A stretch of DNA of 64,000 nucleotides from Chloranthus sessilifolius (GCA_021018995.1 CM037598.1:71008671-71072670), one strand, 5' to 3'; counted from the first letter of the stretch, positions 34,201 through 44,916 are shown. Notes: a model not told the origin generated them from the sequence alone. Numbers and translations: made by a program.

Positions 34201-34604
34201 GGAGATAAATGGAGTGATACTGAACTTAATGCCTTGAAATCGAAAGGATTTTCCTTTTGGAGGGCGAAAGGTAACAACCTTTCGGAGGCAATGGACACTC
34301 GCATGATATGCTGATAGCCAGCCCATACCAAGGATCACGTCGAATCCTTTCATATTCAACAAAATCAAATCAGCCACAGTCTCATGGTCTTCAATAGGGA
34401 TGATGACTGATTGACAAATCGCATTTATGCTTACTGTGTTTCCCGTAAGGACTGACACTGCCAAAACGAAGTCCAGCATCTTAGGAGTGATACTCAATTT
34501 GTCAGCGAATTGAGAAGTCAAGATAGAGTGAGTAGACCCTGGGTCTATCAACACTCGTGCTTTATGATAACTGATGTCGCTACACTGGTATAGATGTAGG
34601 GTAC
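31246..34604 (-). pseudogene. pol: E4 pol: protease to integrase with chromodomain-like end
   Basis: Starts at the intron acceptor with a Gly-Thr-Leu sequence like E2. The protease reads LIDPGSTHS (about 34550) with ILGMGWL (about 34320). Reverse transcriptase (about 34000-33500) has FMDDIL near 33545 and a frameshift near 33823. RNase H is damaged: the YSD motif is YSN and a short segment near 33080-33100 is tandemly duplicated. Integrase (about 32450-31600) has many stops and shifts. The C-terminal part (31547-31278) keeps GEVAYRVAL, HNVLHVSML and a RTKRIPLV stretch, then after a frameshift EEATWEREAEIRDQYSHLF at about 31247-31306, the usual chromodomain region and end of this clade. It shows what E2 has lost. 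Confidence 0.9.
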
Positions 34605-34750
34605 CTAAGTTTTAACAAACGTGGTGTATTTAAATATTTTCGGGGAGGTGTCATAACATGAATGGAACATTCTAATTGCAAGTACATCTCAAGAACATTA
34701 CACAACTAAAAATTAAGGTAATAATTTAACCACTAGTGGTAAAATCATAC
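34605..34750 (-). other. Probable gag-pol intron of E4
   Basis: On the minus strand a 146-nt AT-rich interval begins GTATGATTTT after CCAAG and ends AAAACTTAG before GTACCC. Removing it joins Gag (ending DVIQ) to Pol (GTLHLY) in phase 1 of a Gly codon, exactly as in E2. Unspliced reading ends at a TAA about 12 codons into the interval. Confidence 0.72.
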
Positions 34751-36054
34751 CTTGGATGACATCGTTTGATGTCAGTATATTATGTGCAGTAACTGCATAG
34801 GCTAGACCCTATACTGTAGGTCAAAGACCTTTAGGTAGATGCCGACACAGTTCTTTCTTGCTTTCTTTAGGATAATCCTTGATCAGGTGCCCTATCTTGC
34901 CACATTTGAAGTAAGCTCCAGAGTTCCTCCTGCAGTCTTCAGTCTTGTGTGGTTTCTCACACGTTGCACATAATGGGGCCGGAGAGGAAAATGCGGCACG
35001 TGAAGATCCTTGTGCCACTGATGCCCCACTTGCAGCAGTGCCTGAAGAACGAAAAGGTCGTGTAGGCAAGGGCACAGGGGGCCTTGGATAGGAGATCGGT
35101 CCTAAATAGGTAGCCAGTCTCAAGTAGGCCAGTTGAGTAGGATATCGTGACGGTCTCAAAAACCTCTGCCTCTTATTTGCCTACTCAGAGGCACGTGATT
35201 GCCCTTGACCAGATTTATCCCTATTCTGCTGGTCTCTCCTCTTAAACATTTTATCGATATCCTCCTCAACAATAAGGGCTTTGGCCATTACCTCTGCGTA
35301 CGTCTCTAGCTCAAGGATTGAGACCCTTTCCTGAATATTCGGCCTTAGACCATGTTGAAACTTCCTAGCCTTCACTAATTCCATGGCTACATGCTGAGGT
35401 GCAAACCTCGAAAGTCTTGTGAACTCGGCCTCGTACTTGCACACAGTCATTCTATCTTGCTTCAGTTCTATGAACTGCACTTCCCATTGATTCCTCACTA
35501 CATTGGGAAAGTACTCGTCATTAAACGTTTCTATGAACTCGACCCAAGTCCATGGAGTGTTAGGAATCTCTTGCTCTCTGGTCCTCAACACTAATTTCCA
35601 CCACGGATCAACCTCTCCATCCAACTTGAAAGCTGCCTATCTCACTTTTTCATCTTCGATGCAAGGAAGCACATTGAAGATCTTCTCCATTTCGTTCAGC
35701 CATCTCTCGGCTTCAAGCGGATCAGTCTGACCAGAAAAATTTGAAGGATGCATCCTCCTAAAATCTACAAATCCGGATGGGTGGTTTTTGGCCGCAAGTA
35801 ACTCTGCTTGCTGAGCCATTGATGTCGTTTGTTGTGCCATATTGTTGGCCAAGGCTTCCAACACTTGCTCAACACGTCCTTGGTCACCTCTTCTACCATT
35901 CTCTCATTCTGGAGGGATGTTGTTGCCCAGAGGAATCCTATTTGAACTAGTAGCGATCCTTTCGCCATCAGACATACCTATACCCTCGGGAACATATCTC
36001 AACGGAACCATCCTCGGTCCGTCTCTGCCATTACCCCTGATACGTGGGGCCACA
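34751..36054 (-). pseudogene. gag: E4 gag
   Basis: One frame can be followed on the minus strand from an APRIRGNGRDGPR N-terminus (first codon GTG, probably a decayed ATG) to the donor site. It is broken by stops including TAG at 35637-35639, TAG near 35181 and TGA at 34819-34821. The gag domain is at about 35790-35450 (AERWLNEMEKIF, WW, FNDEYFP). The zinc knuckles near 34960-34865 read CATCEKPHKTEDC and then CX2CX4HX4 with the last Cys replaced by Tyr. Most breaks are single transitions. Confidence 0.87.
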
Positions 36055-36148
36055 CTGATCTGTCATTGTTTAATAACAATATTGATCAATATTGATTGTA
36101 AAACAATCAAGCCCATCATCCTATGAAATCTAAATCAAGAGCCAAATC

Positions 36149-36160
36149 TCTTATACCAAT
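36149..36160 (-). promoter_or_regulatory. E4 primer-binding site (decayed)
   Basis: The minus strand reads ATTGGTATAAGAG directly after the LTR end TCGTCATA, close to the TTGGTATCAGAG form used by E2 and E3. Confidence 0.75.
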
Positions 36161-38190
36161 TATGACGACCTGACTTTCCCGTACCTGAAATATCGGGGAA
36201 AGTCGGCTCGCCATCGACTCGTACCTCCATAATGTAAGTATAAACAAGCTGATATAATTATATGACAAAAACAGAAGAAAGATTCTACTTCTATACGAGC
36301 CTATTAACAAAGACCAAAACGAGCCACCGATGATGGCCGACCATCATCTAAACAATGGCTCACAAAATGTATTCACAATTATACTGAGATCATTATCTTA
36401 CAAGATTTACATGACGTACCAAATCCTGAGTATCAAAAGAAAAATCCAAAACTAAGGACCTAAGTCCCAACTCTATGGGAAAAACTCGTCAGGTGGGATA
36501 TCTGTCTCTTCCTCCAGGTTATAATCCAGATCGCTCTCGTAGCCCTCGTCCTGAGTGGTATCTACACCTGTGACGTATGGTTGGGGTGAGTTAACAGTCT
36601 AAGCTCAGCAGAAGAAACTCAATCTCAATTATATCTTATCTGAACAAACATGGTTTCAAAAGATAGAATTTAAGCAGATGTTCAAAACGGATTAAATAAC
36701 TAAATTTCCAAATGCTAATATTAAATGCAGTTTCTTTGACAGAATATCATTTCAAGACTTATAATTGAATTCAAACAAATCAGGATTTCAAATAGGTTCA
36801 GATTCTCATTTGTTTCTTAATTTGTACATGCAATGCTTACCTTATTGGAGACTTAAATCATAACTTAACTAGTCTCCCATGCAAATATAACTTGGGAGCT
36901 GAAGATTTCCAATGGGAACCCCTACCTAACCATCGTCGTTCAATGAACACTTTTCAAAAGTGCGACAAGCCCCTGCGTTATGAGGGAAACTTGTGATATT
37001 CGGATTTATCGTCAACACGGTTCAAAGAGTGGAGGGGTTCGTTTGTATGAACTTTAAATCAAATGCGAATTTTAATACATAATTCAGAGTATTTAAATAA
37101 ATAGCTAGATTCAGAGTTCTGAGTTCAGAGTTTAAATGCAACTTCAAGTTCAAAAGCATATTCAGATTTTCAGAGATCGTGATCATATTCAGAAGCCAAA
37201 TTCAGATTTATCCTATTCAAATTGATCACACTATGTTATTCATGCAAATTAAGACGAAATGTAATTAGTATTAAGGTTCCCCTACCTTAAGTTCGGAGCA
37301 AAACGAAGGTCCTTTATCAAAGCAACAGTCCTCAATAATGTCCCCCAATCTTAACCTAGATTACACCAAGACCATACACTACGTGTCAATGGTGATGAAG
37401 AATGGATTGGCTCAAAGTTTCCTAGAGTTTTTCCAAGAAAAACTGAACCAGCCAAAGATAGAGCAAATCGATCGATCAATTTCCAAAGGCAGGGAAATCC
37501 AATCAATCGATTTCTTCAGAATTTTGACATATCCCTGTCTTGTCAAATTCGATCGATCAATTTCTCCAGCAAAATTGCACATCTCTGCCCTATCAAATTA
37601 GATCAATCGATCCTAAACCGATCGATCAATTTTGAGAACTTCTGTAGCCCTTCGAACTTCTTCTTCCTTGGTTTGTGTTTCCCCAAAATTCATCCAATTC
37701 AAACCTTTTCACACACTAATTAATCTAAGCCCAGGAACAATTATTATCATGCAATAATGCTAAGAGGATCACCTTTTCTTGATCGATTATGCGGCTTTCG
37801 AGAAGGTTTGCCAAAGAGGTCTTTGGAGCTAAGCTTGCAGATTCCTACGACAATTGATCTCAAACGAGCCACGTTAGCATGCATTGATCTTCACCTTCTC
37901 AACTCGCGGATAACACGTTTGCTATGGTTGGTTCACACTCGCTCGGAACTACTCTCCCTCTTGCTCCTCGATCTAATCGATGCCGGATTTCAAAGGCTTC
38001 TAACGGTCAGAATTTACTAGGCGAAACTCTTGCAATGTTTGGCACATTCCTTGCAACGGAGCCAAAGCTTGCGGGGCAATCTTCCCAAGGAATTCTCACA
38101 AGTGGTTTGAGAAGAGGGGTTTGTTCTTCTCTCTTCTATCTTACAAGGCAAAAGAACAAGAAAGCCAAAATATTTAATTCCTTATCCCTT
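36161..38190 (-). repeat. E4 5' LTR without U3
   Basis: Read on the minus strand from 38190: a TATA-like GATAAGGAATTAAATATT region, a leader, an AAAG/GTGATC donor-like site at 37771, a TCGATCGATCGA array, a CTTAAGGTAGGGGAA block near 37285, short hairpins including CACTTTTCAAAAGTG (about 36949-36963), a GAGCTTAGACTGTTAACTC stem-loop (36588-36606) and the end at 36161. The U3 start (TGTAAC...) was not found, so the LTR seems cut near its promoter. Confidence 0.75.
37468..37634 (-). repeat. TCGATCGATC palindrome array, E4 LTR
   Basis: Five or six copies of (T)CGATCGATC(A), several as ATCAATCGAT, in unrelated filler. Same slot and same core as in E3. Confidence 0.78.
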
Positions 38191-38378
38191 TAACTTAAAG
38201 CGATAACATCAAAATTTTGGGTAGTTTTGGTTTCGGGCATATTATTGGTCGATAATTTGCCAGAAACTGAAATTTTGATCGAAACCGAAATTTTGACCGA
38301 TATTTTGTGTCTTCGAAAAAGAAAAAAAATTTGACCAAATTTTCGATAAAAATTTTGGTTTCGGGCAAGACCGAAACT
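38191..38378. repeat. ACCGAAATTTTG-type foldback or low-complexity block
   Basis: A block of direct and inverted copies of short strings such as CCGAAATTTTG and AAAATTTTGGTTTCGGGCA, present in both strand senses. It separates the cut E4 LTR from the next LTR. Not assignable to a known family by eye. Confidence 0.5.
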
Positions 38379-39575
38379 GTAACGACCCAAAATTTTCAAG
38401 TCAGAAGATGTAGAAATATCAGGTCGCTAGATCATAACTCAATCTAAACACAGATTTACTTTGGTATCAATAGAATCAAATCAATGTAAACTAAAACAAA
38501 TACTTCAATGTTCGTAACTGAAATACTAAACCAAACTATATCACTGGTGATGGTCATCCATCACGCAAACAATGGTATTTACATCAAGTATGTGAAACAT
38601 AATAGTCAAGGTTCTAAAGCAAATTCCCAAGTTCGTACCAAATTCAATCCACAAGGTTCTACTAAGGGTAGAAGTTTTATGGTGGAAGATCCTCCTCGTT
38701 TTCCGGTACAAAGTCAGGGTTCTCGTTAACTTCAGTACCAGTGACACATAGTGTCGGGGTGAGCTAAAAGTTCACATGCTCAGTAGGAAAACCTCAATAC
38801 CAATTGTATCTTATCTTTCCAATATATAGATATTCAATGATTCATTCGATGTTAATGACTAAGAATACCATAAATATAAGGAGTCAAAGTGCAACTTGAT
38901 CAGTTACAGAATATACCATTTTATCTCCCTTAACTTAGTGATGCTAGACCTTAGTTTGTTACTAATGAGATGCTATGTGCAGATATTTAGAATAGTAAGC
39001 AAAATAGAGCTAAAGCATTAATTTTTGTCAAAATAAACTCTAAAAGCAGTAAGAAATACGATCGTGCACGAACAAAAGAACCAATCCGCAAAGCCACGAA
39101 AGAGAGAGAGAGAGCTTATGACCGAAGTAATCTTGAACGAATGAAAATAGAAGGAATCGTAATCCACGAACCTATGAAAGAAGCTTGCGACTGGAGGAAC
39201 AACAGAAAGAAAGTCCCATATCAGCAAATGAATGTTCGTAAGAGCACTAAAGTACTAAAGAAAGAAACAATCTTATTCTACGATTGTGCAAATGAAGCTC
39301 TCTCACTACTGCTGATCACGTGAAGACTACATTGCTATGCATAAAATTAGAAGATCACTCAAATTAGAAGTTTGGCAACTTACGAATCTGAGAAGATTGG
39401 CAAAAGAACCCAAAAGATCTATGCTACTAAAACTAAGGAGAAAAAGTCATGCGTGCATCAACCATCTAAAGCAAGGAAGATTGGGATTAGAAATTTTAGT
39501 TATTTTATGAATCTTTTATTTTTAGAAGTTTACTTTTATTAGAATTCGTAGACTGTAAATCGATCCCTTATGATC

Positions 39576-39583
39576 TATAAATA
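39576..39583 (+). promoter_or_regulatory. TATA box of E5
   Basis: TATAAATA followed by AGAGGGCTC, in the usual arrangement of plant LTR promoters; the predicted start is near 39610. Confidence 0.6.
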
Positions 39584-39628
39584 AGAGGGCTCGACATAGG
39601 AATTCTTTATCGAATGAATTCTCAGCAT

Positions 39629-40120
39629 CAATTGATGACTGTGGTTGGGTTTTCTTCCGATCACCTTAGAGTAGAGTAGTTTAGATATCCAAGGTTTCTT
39701 AAGAGCAATTGACGACTATAATTGGGAGTTGGAAGGCTAGAGTAGAGTATCTATAGTTTCTCAGGAGCAATTGACGCATGTGACTGAGGGATGAAGGATC
39801 TTTTATTTGCTTTCTAGTTTAGATTTTCTTTTCTTTTATTTACTACTTGGTAAATATCTAAGAATTCTGAATTTGAATTGACGACTCAAATCGAAAATAT
39901 GCAGATTAGTGTAACGATTTTTAATTTTCATCTTCGATTTTCTTGAGTTTGACTGACACCCAAATTTTAGGGAGATTGTTAATTAGTATAAATCTATGTT
40001 GAAGGAATTTAGTTTTTGATTAACGCCCAAATTCTAGAGAATTGAGATATATTATAACGATATTTTAAATTCATAAATATCCGAGAACTAAAGGATTGTG
40101 ATTGACGACCATAATTTGGA
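39629..40120 (+). repeat. Degenerate TTGACGAC(T/C)ATAATT repeats in the E5 leader
   Basis: Seven related strings near 39629, 39715, 39768, 39876, 39948, 40018 and 40100 (for example CAATTGACGACTATAATTGG), spaced 50-110 bp. They may be remains of an old tandem array. Confidence 0.6.
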
Positions 40121-40329
40121 TGTAGGAGGATTTAGATTTATTTTCTGCAAGTAGTTTAAATAAATCATTCTTTTATTCATATTTCTCAAACCTTCAAAGA
40201 CAAATAGAAGCATTCAAAGAAATTAGACCTTCCTCGTGGGAACGATCCTATACTAGTATTGCAATTTACATTGTGCGCTTGCAATAGGTTAAGACATAGT
40301 TGAGTATATTTAATAGTCAACCAAGTTTT

Positions 40330-40348
40330 TGGCGCCGCTGTCGAGGAA
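40330..40348 (+). promoter_or_regulatory. E5 primer-binding site (tRNA-Asp)
   Basis: TGGCGCCGCTGTCGAGGA, close to TGGCGCCGTTGCCGGGGA, the complement of plant tRNA-Asp used by Tat/Athila elements. The LTR would end at about 40323 (CAACCA). Confidence 0.82.
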
Positions 40349-40608
40349 GCAAAATTTCTGAAAGCCAAAATTTTTCCTTCTCTTTTTATTTATCTTTATA
40401 TATTTATTTTCTTTAATCATTTCTTTACCTTTTTGCAGGTTTATTCGGAACAGCAAATCAAAGGTGTCGACTCTTCTTCTGACAATAGAAGCTAGAAGCT
40501 CAAATTTATTTTCTCTCCCTGCTTTCTAGAATAAAAATTATATAAAATTAAAAGCACAAAAATATAGAACGTTCTAGCCACACTACCCTATTTTGAAAAT
40601 TATTCTCT

Positions 40609-40895
40609 ATGGCCAAACAAGACCAATTTGTGACTAAAACTTTAGGGGAGTATTATGCACTGACCCCTCTTACACCTCCCTCATGTATTTAATTATGCCC
40701 AATGTGCTTTGAGTACTTCCTATCTTTCACGGGCTGATGGATGATCACCCTTATTTGCATTTAAATAGTTTTGTAGAAGTGTGCACCATCGTTCGAATCA
40801 AGAAATTGTCGGAAGTGTCTACTTGTTTGAGGTTGTTTTCATATTCTCTTAGAGATGGGGCACAACTATGGGTTGCAAGCATAAAAGACAATCTA
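40609..40895 (+). pseudogene. gag: E5 gag N-terminal fragment
   Basis: ATG at 40609 gives MAKQDQFVTKTLGEYYALTP, a typical Tat-like gag start. After a TAA near 40690 and a frame change comes a piece with DHPYLHLNSF and LRLFSYSLRDGAQLW, matching the conserved H-L-F and LRLFPFSLRDKA motifs of this gag type. Coding similarity ends where the minus-strand LTR block begins (about 40905). Confidence 0.65.
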
Positions 40896-41080
40896 TGTAT
40901 TGAAATTCCCCTACCTTGTTCCTTAATGTCGCAAGGAGACGATTCCTTTGAGATGCGTCTAATTTACTTTTTCTATAATACTCACATAAGCAACATCGAT
41001 GGTAGTTAGGGGATTTCAGTTTTGGTTCAGGATCGATCGATCAAATTGAATAGGGAACATTCCCTATTTTCAGGATTCAT

Positions 41081-41565
41081 AGCTCGCTGTTGCCATGTGA
41101 TAACAAACTGTGGATGAATTGACAGTGAGCTGTCATGTATTCACAGCGAGTTGTGGTTGTGAATATTCCAAAGGTGTTCTCTGTTTCGATATACACAGCG
41201 TGCTACTGTCATGTGACAATGAGTTGTGACTAAATTCACAGCGAACTGCCATGTGCCCACTGCGAGCTATTGTTGTAGTTGTTTTCACAAAACAAAGTGG
41301 CTTCTTCTATGGAAGCGGGTTGTCATTTATGGCAGCGAGCTATTGCTGCATTATTATTCCTGTTGTCCTCTTATGATAGCGCACTGTCAACCTATAATAG
41401 CGAGTTGTGCTACTTAATAGTGAGCTATGAGGTCTATGACAACTTGTTGTGACCTCAGTTTGAGTTTGAGTCGATTTTTGTAACGCCCTTTTCTACGGCA
41501 TCGTTTTTCTTTTAATGGCAGTGAGCTGTGGGTGTTACCACAGCGAGTTGTCATTGCTATTTTCA
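41081..41565 (-). repeat. ACAGCGAGCTGT palindrome array
   Basis: About 15 variants of ACAGCGAGCTGT or ACAGTGAGCTGT (inverted repeat around a two-base centre), with decayed forms such as ACAGCGAGTTGT. It is the largest change of motif among the arrays here, yet it lies between the CCCCTACC block (40908) and a donor-like site (41704), as in the other minus-strand LTRs. A TCGATCGATC copy also lies nearby at about 41032. Confidence 0.75.
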
Positions 41566-42190
41566 AATTTGAATTTTTGTACTTTAAAAATTAGATCTGA
41601 CAACAACCATAATGATCTTAAGATTTGGTTTAAGATCCAAAAATGAACATAAGCATTTTTAGGATTCGAATTAAGATTGAAAGTAACACAACGATGAATA
41701 TTTACCTCTTGAAGCGCAGTCGGTGATCTAGGCTTGAGGAGATCGTCGATCAACGCTATCGCCCATACAATGTTTCTATCTCCTCCCTCCTCAATCTCGA
41801 TGGCGGAAAAGATTGAGATGACTCTCGTGGAGGGACGCTCAAAAGTTCTTACGAAGAAGAAGAACGAGAAGAGACGGCTAGGGTTTTCTCACAGCTCTAT
41901 TCTCAAAAAGAATTCTTAAATTGTGATTTAAGGTTCTCAGTGACACACCTCTCTTATAACTTTTGGGAATCATCCTATGTTAAGTTGACATACCGAGGAT
42001 AGGTGTATATGCTTTTACCTCAAAGCCCAAAATAAAGGTTTTAAAATCTACCTACCAAGGTTTGATTCTTAGACTTCTTGTCTATAACTCAACCCATTGG
42101 CCAACATGCTATCACGTAGCTTGTGTAATTAGTCACAAAATTAAATATAAGGGTTGTGAAAATCGAAACATATGTCCTTTAGTTGCAAGC

Positions 42191-42805
42191 TTTTGAAAAC
42201 TCAAGGTATGCGGTGTATACTTTATTAATCACATATAAGAAACTTAGGTATATAATAGATATGAAAATCTGATTCATTACAAAAACCAAAATTTTGAACC
42301 TTGATGAGTTGCATAGGTGGTGCCCGATAAGGCGATCAGGCTAGTTGGGCAGCGAGCAGGTTGGATGGGTTTTGCAAAGGGCCTCAAATTTCTGGTGCCG
42401 TAACTCGATGGCGATGCCCAGGAGCCGCAAGTGGAAATTGATGATGTTGTGGTAGTCGATGCGATTGTGGCCCCCGATATGGAGGATCTAGGTCTATTAC
42501 TTTGATCCTTCACCTGGCTGGAGGCACAGGCCTTGATGATGAAGACCCTGTGTGTGATTGCGATGAGCCCGAAGTTCCTAACATGACTGCCAATAATTTC
42601 TAATATTGCTACTATGTTATTGAAAATCTTCAGTTGTAGTAATCGACAAAAAAATTTAAATCAATCTTCAAGCATCTCATTTAATATTCGATTGTTGATT
42701 CATTGCATCCTTTGAAATACATACACAAATAAATGAGCTACAATAAAGAGAATAACAAGTTGTGAAAAAAGTCCACACACACATTGTACATAACAGACTC
42801 TCAGT
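42191..42805. other. Unassigned stretch
   Basis: No convincing gene. A more GC-rich part at 42300-42560 has open frames on both strands but no motif I recognise; it may be a worn piece of a coding element. Confidence 0.4.
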
Positions 42806-43141
42806 CTAACTTACAAATACTACCCGAGAAATGACTGATTCCTGGGGAAAATGGGGTGCTTCTCCATGTGTCATCACTGGCACTTTAGGAAGACGAGGGT
42901 GTTGGTATATCACAATAGAGTCTCCTACTATATGATGGTGTTGGTTGATGGGAAGATTATCTGAGGGGGTGTTTATGAAACTTTGAAACGCGTTAACCGC
43001 TTCATCATATGTTCTAGACGAGCGATGATAGACCCCCAAGAATCTTGTTACTTCTCGTGAGCAATCCTCCCATGTTCGATAAACACCTAGTCTCCTACCA
43101 ATAAAAGCGACATAGTATTTACCCATTACATTTGAGAACAT
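42806..43141 (-). pseudogene. Viroplasmin-like / RNase H1 N-terminal domain
   Basis: The 111-codon frame contains GKYYVAFIGRRLGVYRTW, an EDCSREV string and a later TYDEAVNAF, the conserved pattern of the small RNA-DNA hybrid-binding domain (Pfam Cauli_VI) found at the N-terminus of eukaryotic RNase H1 and in caulimovirus viroplasmin. Such domains are common in plant transposon ORFs and pseudogenes. No RNase H catalytic domain follows. It lies on the same strand as, and downstream of, the PIF/Harbinger nuclease relic, so it may be a captured part of that element or an older neighbour. Confidence 0.7.
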
Positions 43142-43469
43142 ATATTAGAAGTTCAATGTCAGCTTGAAATTTAATTTGAAGAACAATTCGTTAATAAAAG
43201 AGCCATTAGTGAAATAATACTATTGAACATATTTTTTGAAATGAAGTCAATGTGATTGTGCATCCCATATTCTATTTACTATGTCATCGTGAAAGTGTTC
43301 ATCCACTTACGATTCGCAGGAGTTTGAGTGCTATGAACGTCCGGGTCTTCTACTCCCACCGACCTATCACATGGTGGCACTATTCAATCTTTTGGCCATT
43401 TGTTAAAGAATGTATCCTCACAATACGTCCTTACGTAATTGTGTAGGACACAACATACAACAACTATCT

Positions 43470-44160
43470 TATTTTACATTTTTATAGGAAACTTCATTTG
43501 GACATGGAAAATTTGGAAGCATTGTTTAAGTACTCCAAATGTCCATTCTATGATATTTTGTAGTGGCGCATGTCGCTTATTAAATAGTTCTCGGGGAGTC
43601 TTTGGAGGGTTTGAGGTGTTAAATTCTTTAAGATAGTATCGCACGCCACGATAAGGACTTAGAAAGCCACACATATTTGAATATCCTCATCGACAAGATA
43701 GTACTTTCCCATTGGCACTTGAAGCCTATTTTCTCTTCTTGATAGCGCACTTGTGAAGAATTTGGAATCCGAAGAGGACCCTTCCCATCCTAACAGTACA
43801 TACTGGAATAACATGTCGAAGCTCACTACACACAACACGTTCTGTGATGTATATTGGTGGCAATTGCGATATCTCCGTGAGTCTATCCTCGGAATAGTTA
43901 TATCTACATGTGTACCATCAAGGGCACCTACTGCATCTTTAAATCACGAATACACTCATCATCTGTTTAATATCTCAGGGGGCATGGTACTAGTTGCTTG
44001 CTTAACCAGCTCAGGATATGACTTCAAAATTGCCTCAAGCACTACATTGAAGGAGAGGCTTATGGTTGATCATGAACATTGGAATCTATCTTGTACCGCG
44101 CGATTGTTTTGATTTTGAGCGACAGTATACAAAAATATTGGAGCTTGTTCCTCGATCATC
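43470..44160 (-). pseudogene. PIF/Harbinger-type DDE nuclease (HARBI1-like), broken
   Basis: Reading the minus strand in changing frames shows the HARBI1 order: FKDAVGALDGTHVDITIP near 43940-43890 (first Asp), LLGWEGSSSDSKF near 43810-43750 (second Asp), GKYYLVDE near 43700, YRGVRYYLKEF near 43640, and RHAPLQNIIEWTFGVLK near 43590-43520 (catalytic Glu). All three acidic residues are still readable, but several stops and frameshifts are present. The domain would cut and join DNA at the element ends. Terminal inverted repeats were not found by eye. Confidence 0.82.
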
Positions 44161-44512
44161 ATTCTTCATGAATCATGTAACAACTCCTAACCCTAAGGGC
44201 ATTGCACAAGCTTCGGAATGTAGCTGCGAGAATGATGAATAGCTCATAGGCAATGTTTGGTTGCCCATTGATGTTTACTTCACATGCGAAATAGCTCATT
44301 TTGGCCTTTCTTTTCATGCCCGATCCAGTAGAACCTTCCTGACTAGGACGTGGGCATAGGGTTGGACTTGGACCACTTTCAATAGTAAAGGGAGAGTTAG
44401 CATTGTGGGCCATCTCTCCTTCGAGACCCAATTCATCCTCGAATTGGGGATGGTAAATTGGTCCATATATCATCCTCGGCAACCATCTTATCACAAGGGT
44501 ACTAGCGGCCAC
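44161..44512 (-). pseudogene. Probable remainder of the Harbinger-associated ORF1
   Basis: A 117-codon frame between the Myb/SANT-like piece and the nuclease, rich in Gly, Ser and Pro with acidic patches, as in the linker parts of ORF1 proteins. No domain recognised; placement is the main argument. Confidence 0.45.
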
Positions 44513-44519
44513 CCAAAGC

Positions 44520-44823
44520 CGCTAATACCTAAGAGTGTGTTCATTTGTGCATATGGGTTCCTCACTGTTCTTAGGCAGTTGTAGCACTTGTCCTTGGTTA
44601 GCTCCTCTACTTTATCCTCAAAACACTTATAAGCCCTCAACTTCATGGCCATTTTCAGTCACACATTTTTACACCAAGTACCGTTAGTCATTTTGCGGCC
44701 CATATTGAATTGGTCAACAAGCTCATTTATATAAGTTGTATCCATTTTATCATCCCTTACAAAATTTTTTCCCTTAACTTGGGAAACAACCACCCCCTTA
44801 CCCTTCGCCTTGCGACTAGTCAT
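44520..44823 (-). pseudogene. Harbinger ORF1: Myb/SANT-like DNA-binding domain
   Basis: ATG at 44823 opens MTSRKAKGKG and reaches an INELVDQFNMGRKMTNGTW motif, then a stop at 44659. Beyond it the same reading continues with a NCLRTVRNPYAQMNTLL and GFGW pattern typical of the plant Myb/SANT-like domain (Myb_DNA-bind_3 type). In PIF/Harbinger elements the ORF1 protein partners the nuclease and binds DNA. Confidence 0.7.
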
Positions 44824-44916
44824 AACTGTTGAAAAACGTATAAGACTTGTCGTTAGTGACCCAAAACCAAGTGCATCAGCACTAGGAGATGTGCTCAAGA
44901 GTAAAAGTTGGTGCAA

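Larger units (their letters stand above)
31003..38190 (-). mobile_element. E4: decayed minus-strand Tekay-type element
   Basis: On the minus strand: a 5' LTR lacking most of U3 (38190-36161), a primer site, gag, a probable intron, and pol to the integrase C-terminus and chromodomain-like end (about 31250). No 3' LTR is found; the element abuts the cut LTR of E3 at 31002/31003. Stops and frameshifts are frequent, so it is older than E2. Confidence 0.87.
39480..40900 (+). mobile_element. E5: Tat/Athila-like relic (LTR part, primer site, gag piece)
   Basis: A TATA box at 39576, a long leader with degenerate repeats, a primer site complementary to tRNA-Asp at 40330 and the start of a Tat-like gag at 40609. 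It stops near 40895 where minus-strand LTR sequence resumes. Neither end could be fixed by a target duplication. Confidence 0.6.
38379..42190 (-). mobile_element. Minus-strand Tekay-type LTR, split by E5 (approximate)
   Basis: The lower part begins TGTAACGACCC (reverse of an LTR end) and holds the GAGCT stem-loop (38761-38781). From about 40905 the same LTR type resumes with the CCCCTACCTT block, an ACAGCGAGCTGT array and a donor-like GAG/GTAAAT at 41704. Between them lies a Tat-like LTR and gag relic (about 39480-40900) that is foreign in orientation and type. The upper end is not clearly defined. Two separate LTR fragments cannot be excluded. Confidence 0.5.

Noticed and set aside
42806-43141. 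Endogenous pararetrovirus
   Set aside because: Only the hybrid-binding domain shared with cellular RNase H1 is present. No movement protein, coat protein or caulimovirus-type polymerase is nearby.
43753-44112. 119-codon plus-strand ORF over the Harbinger region
   Set aside because: It is the complement of the DDE nuclease motifs read on the minus strand.
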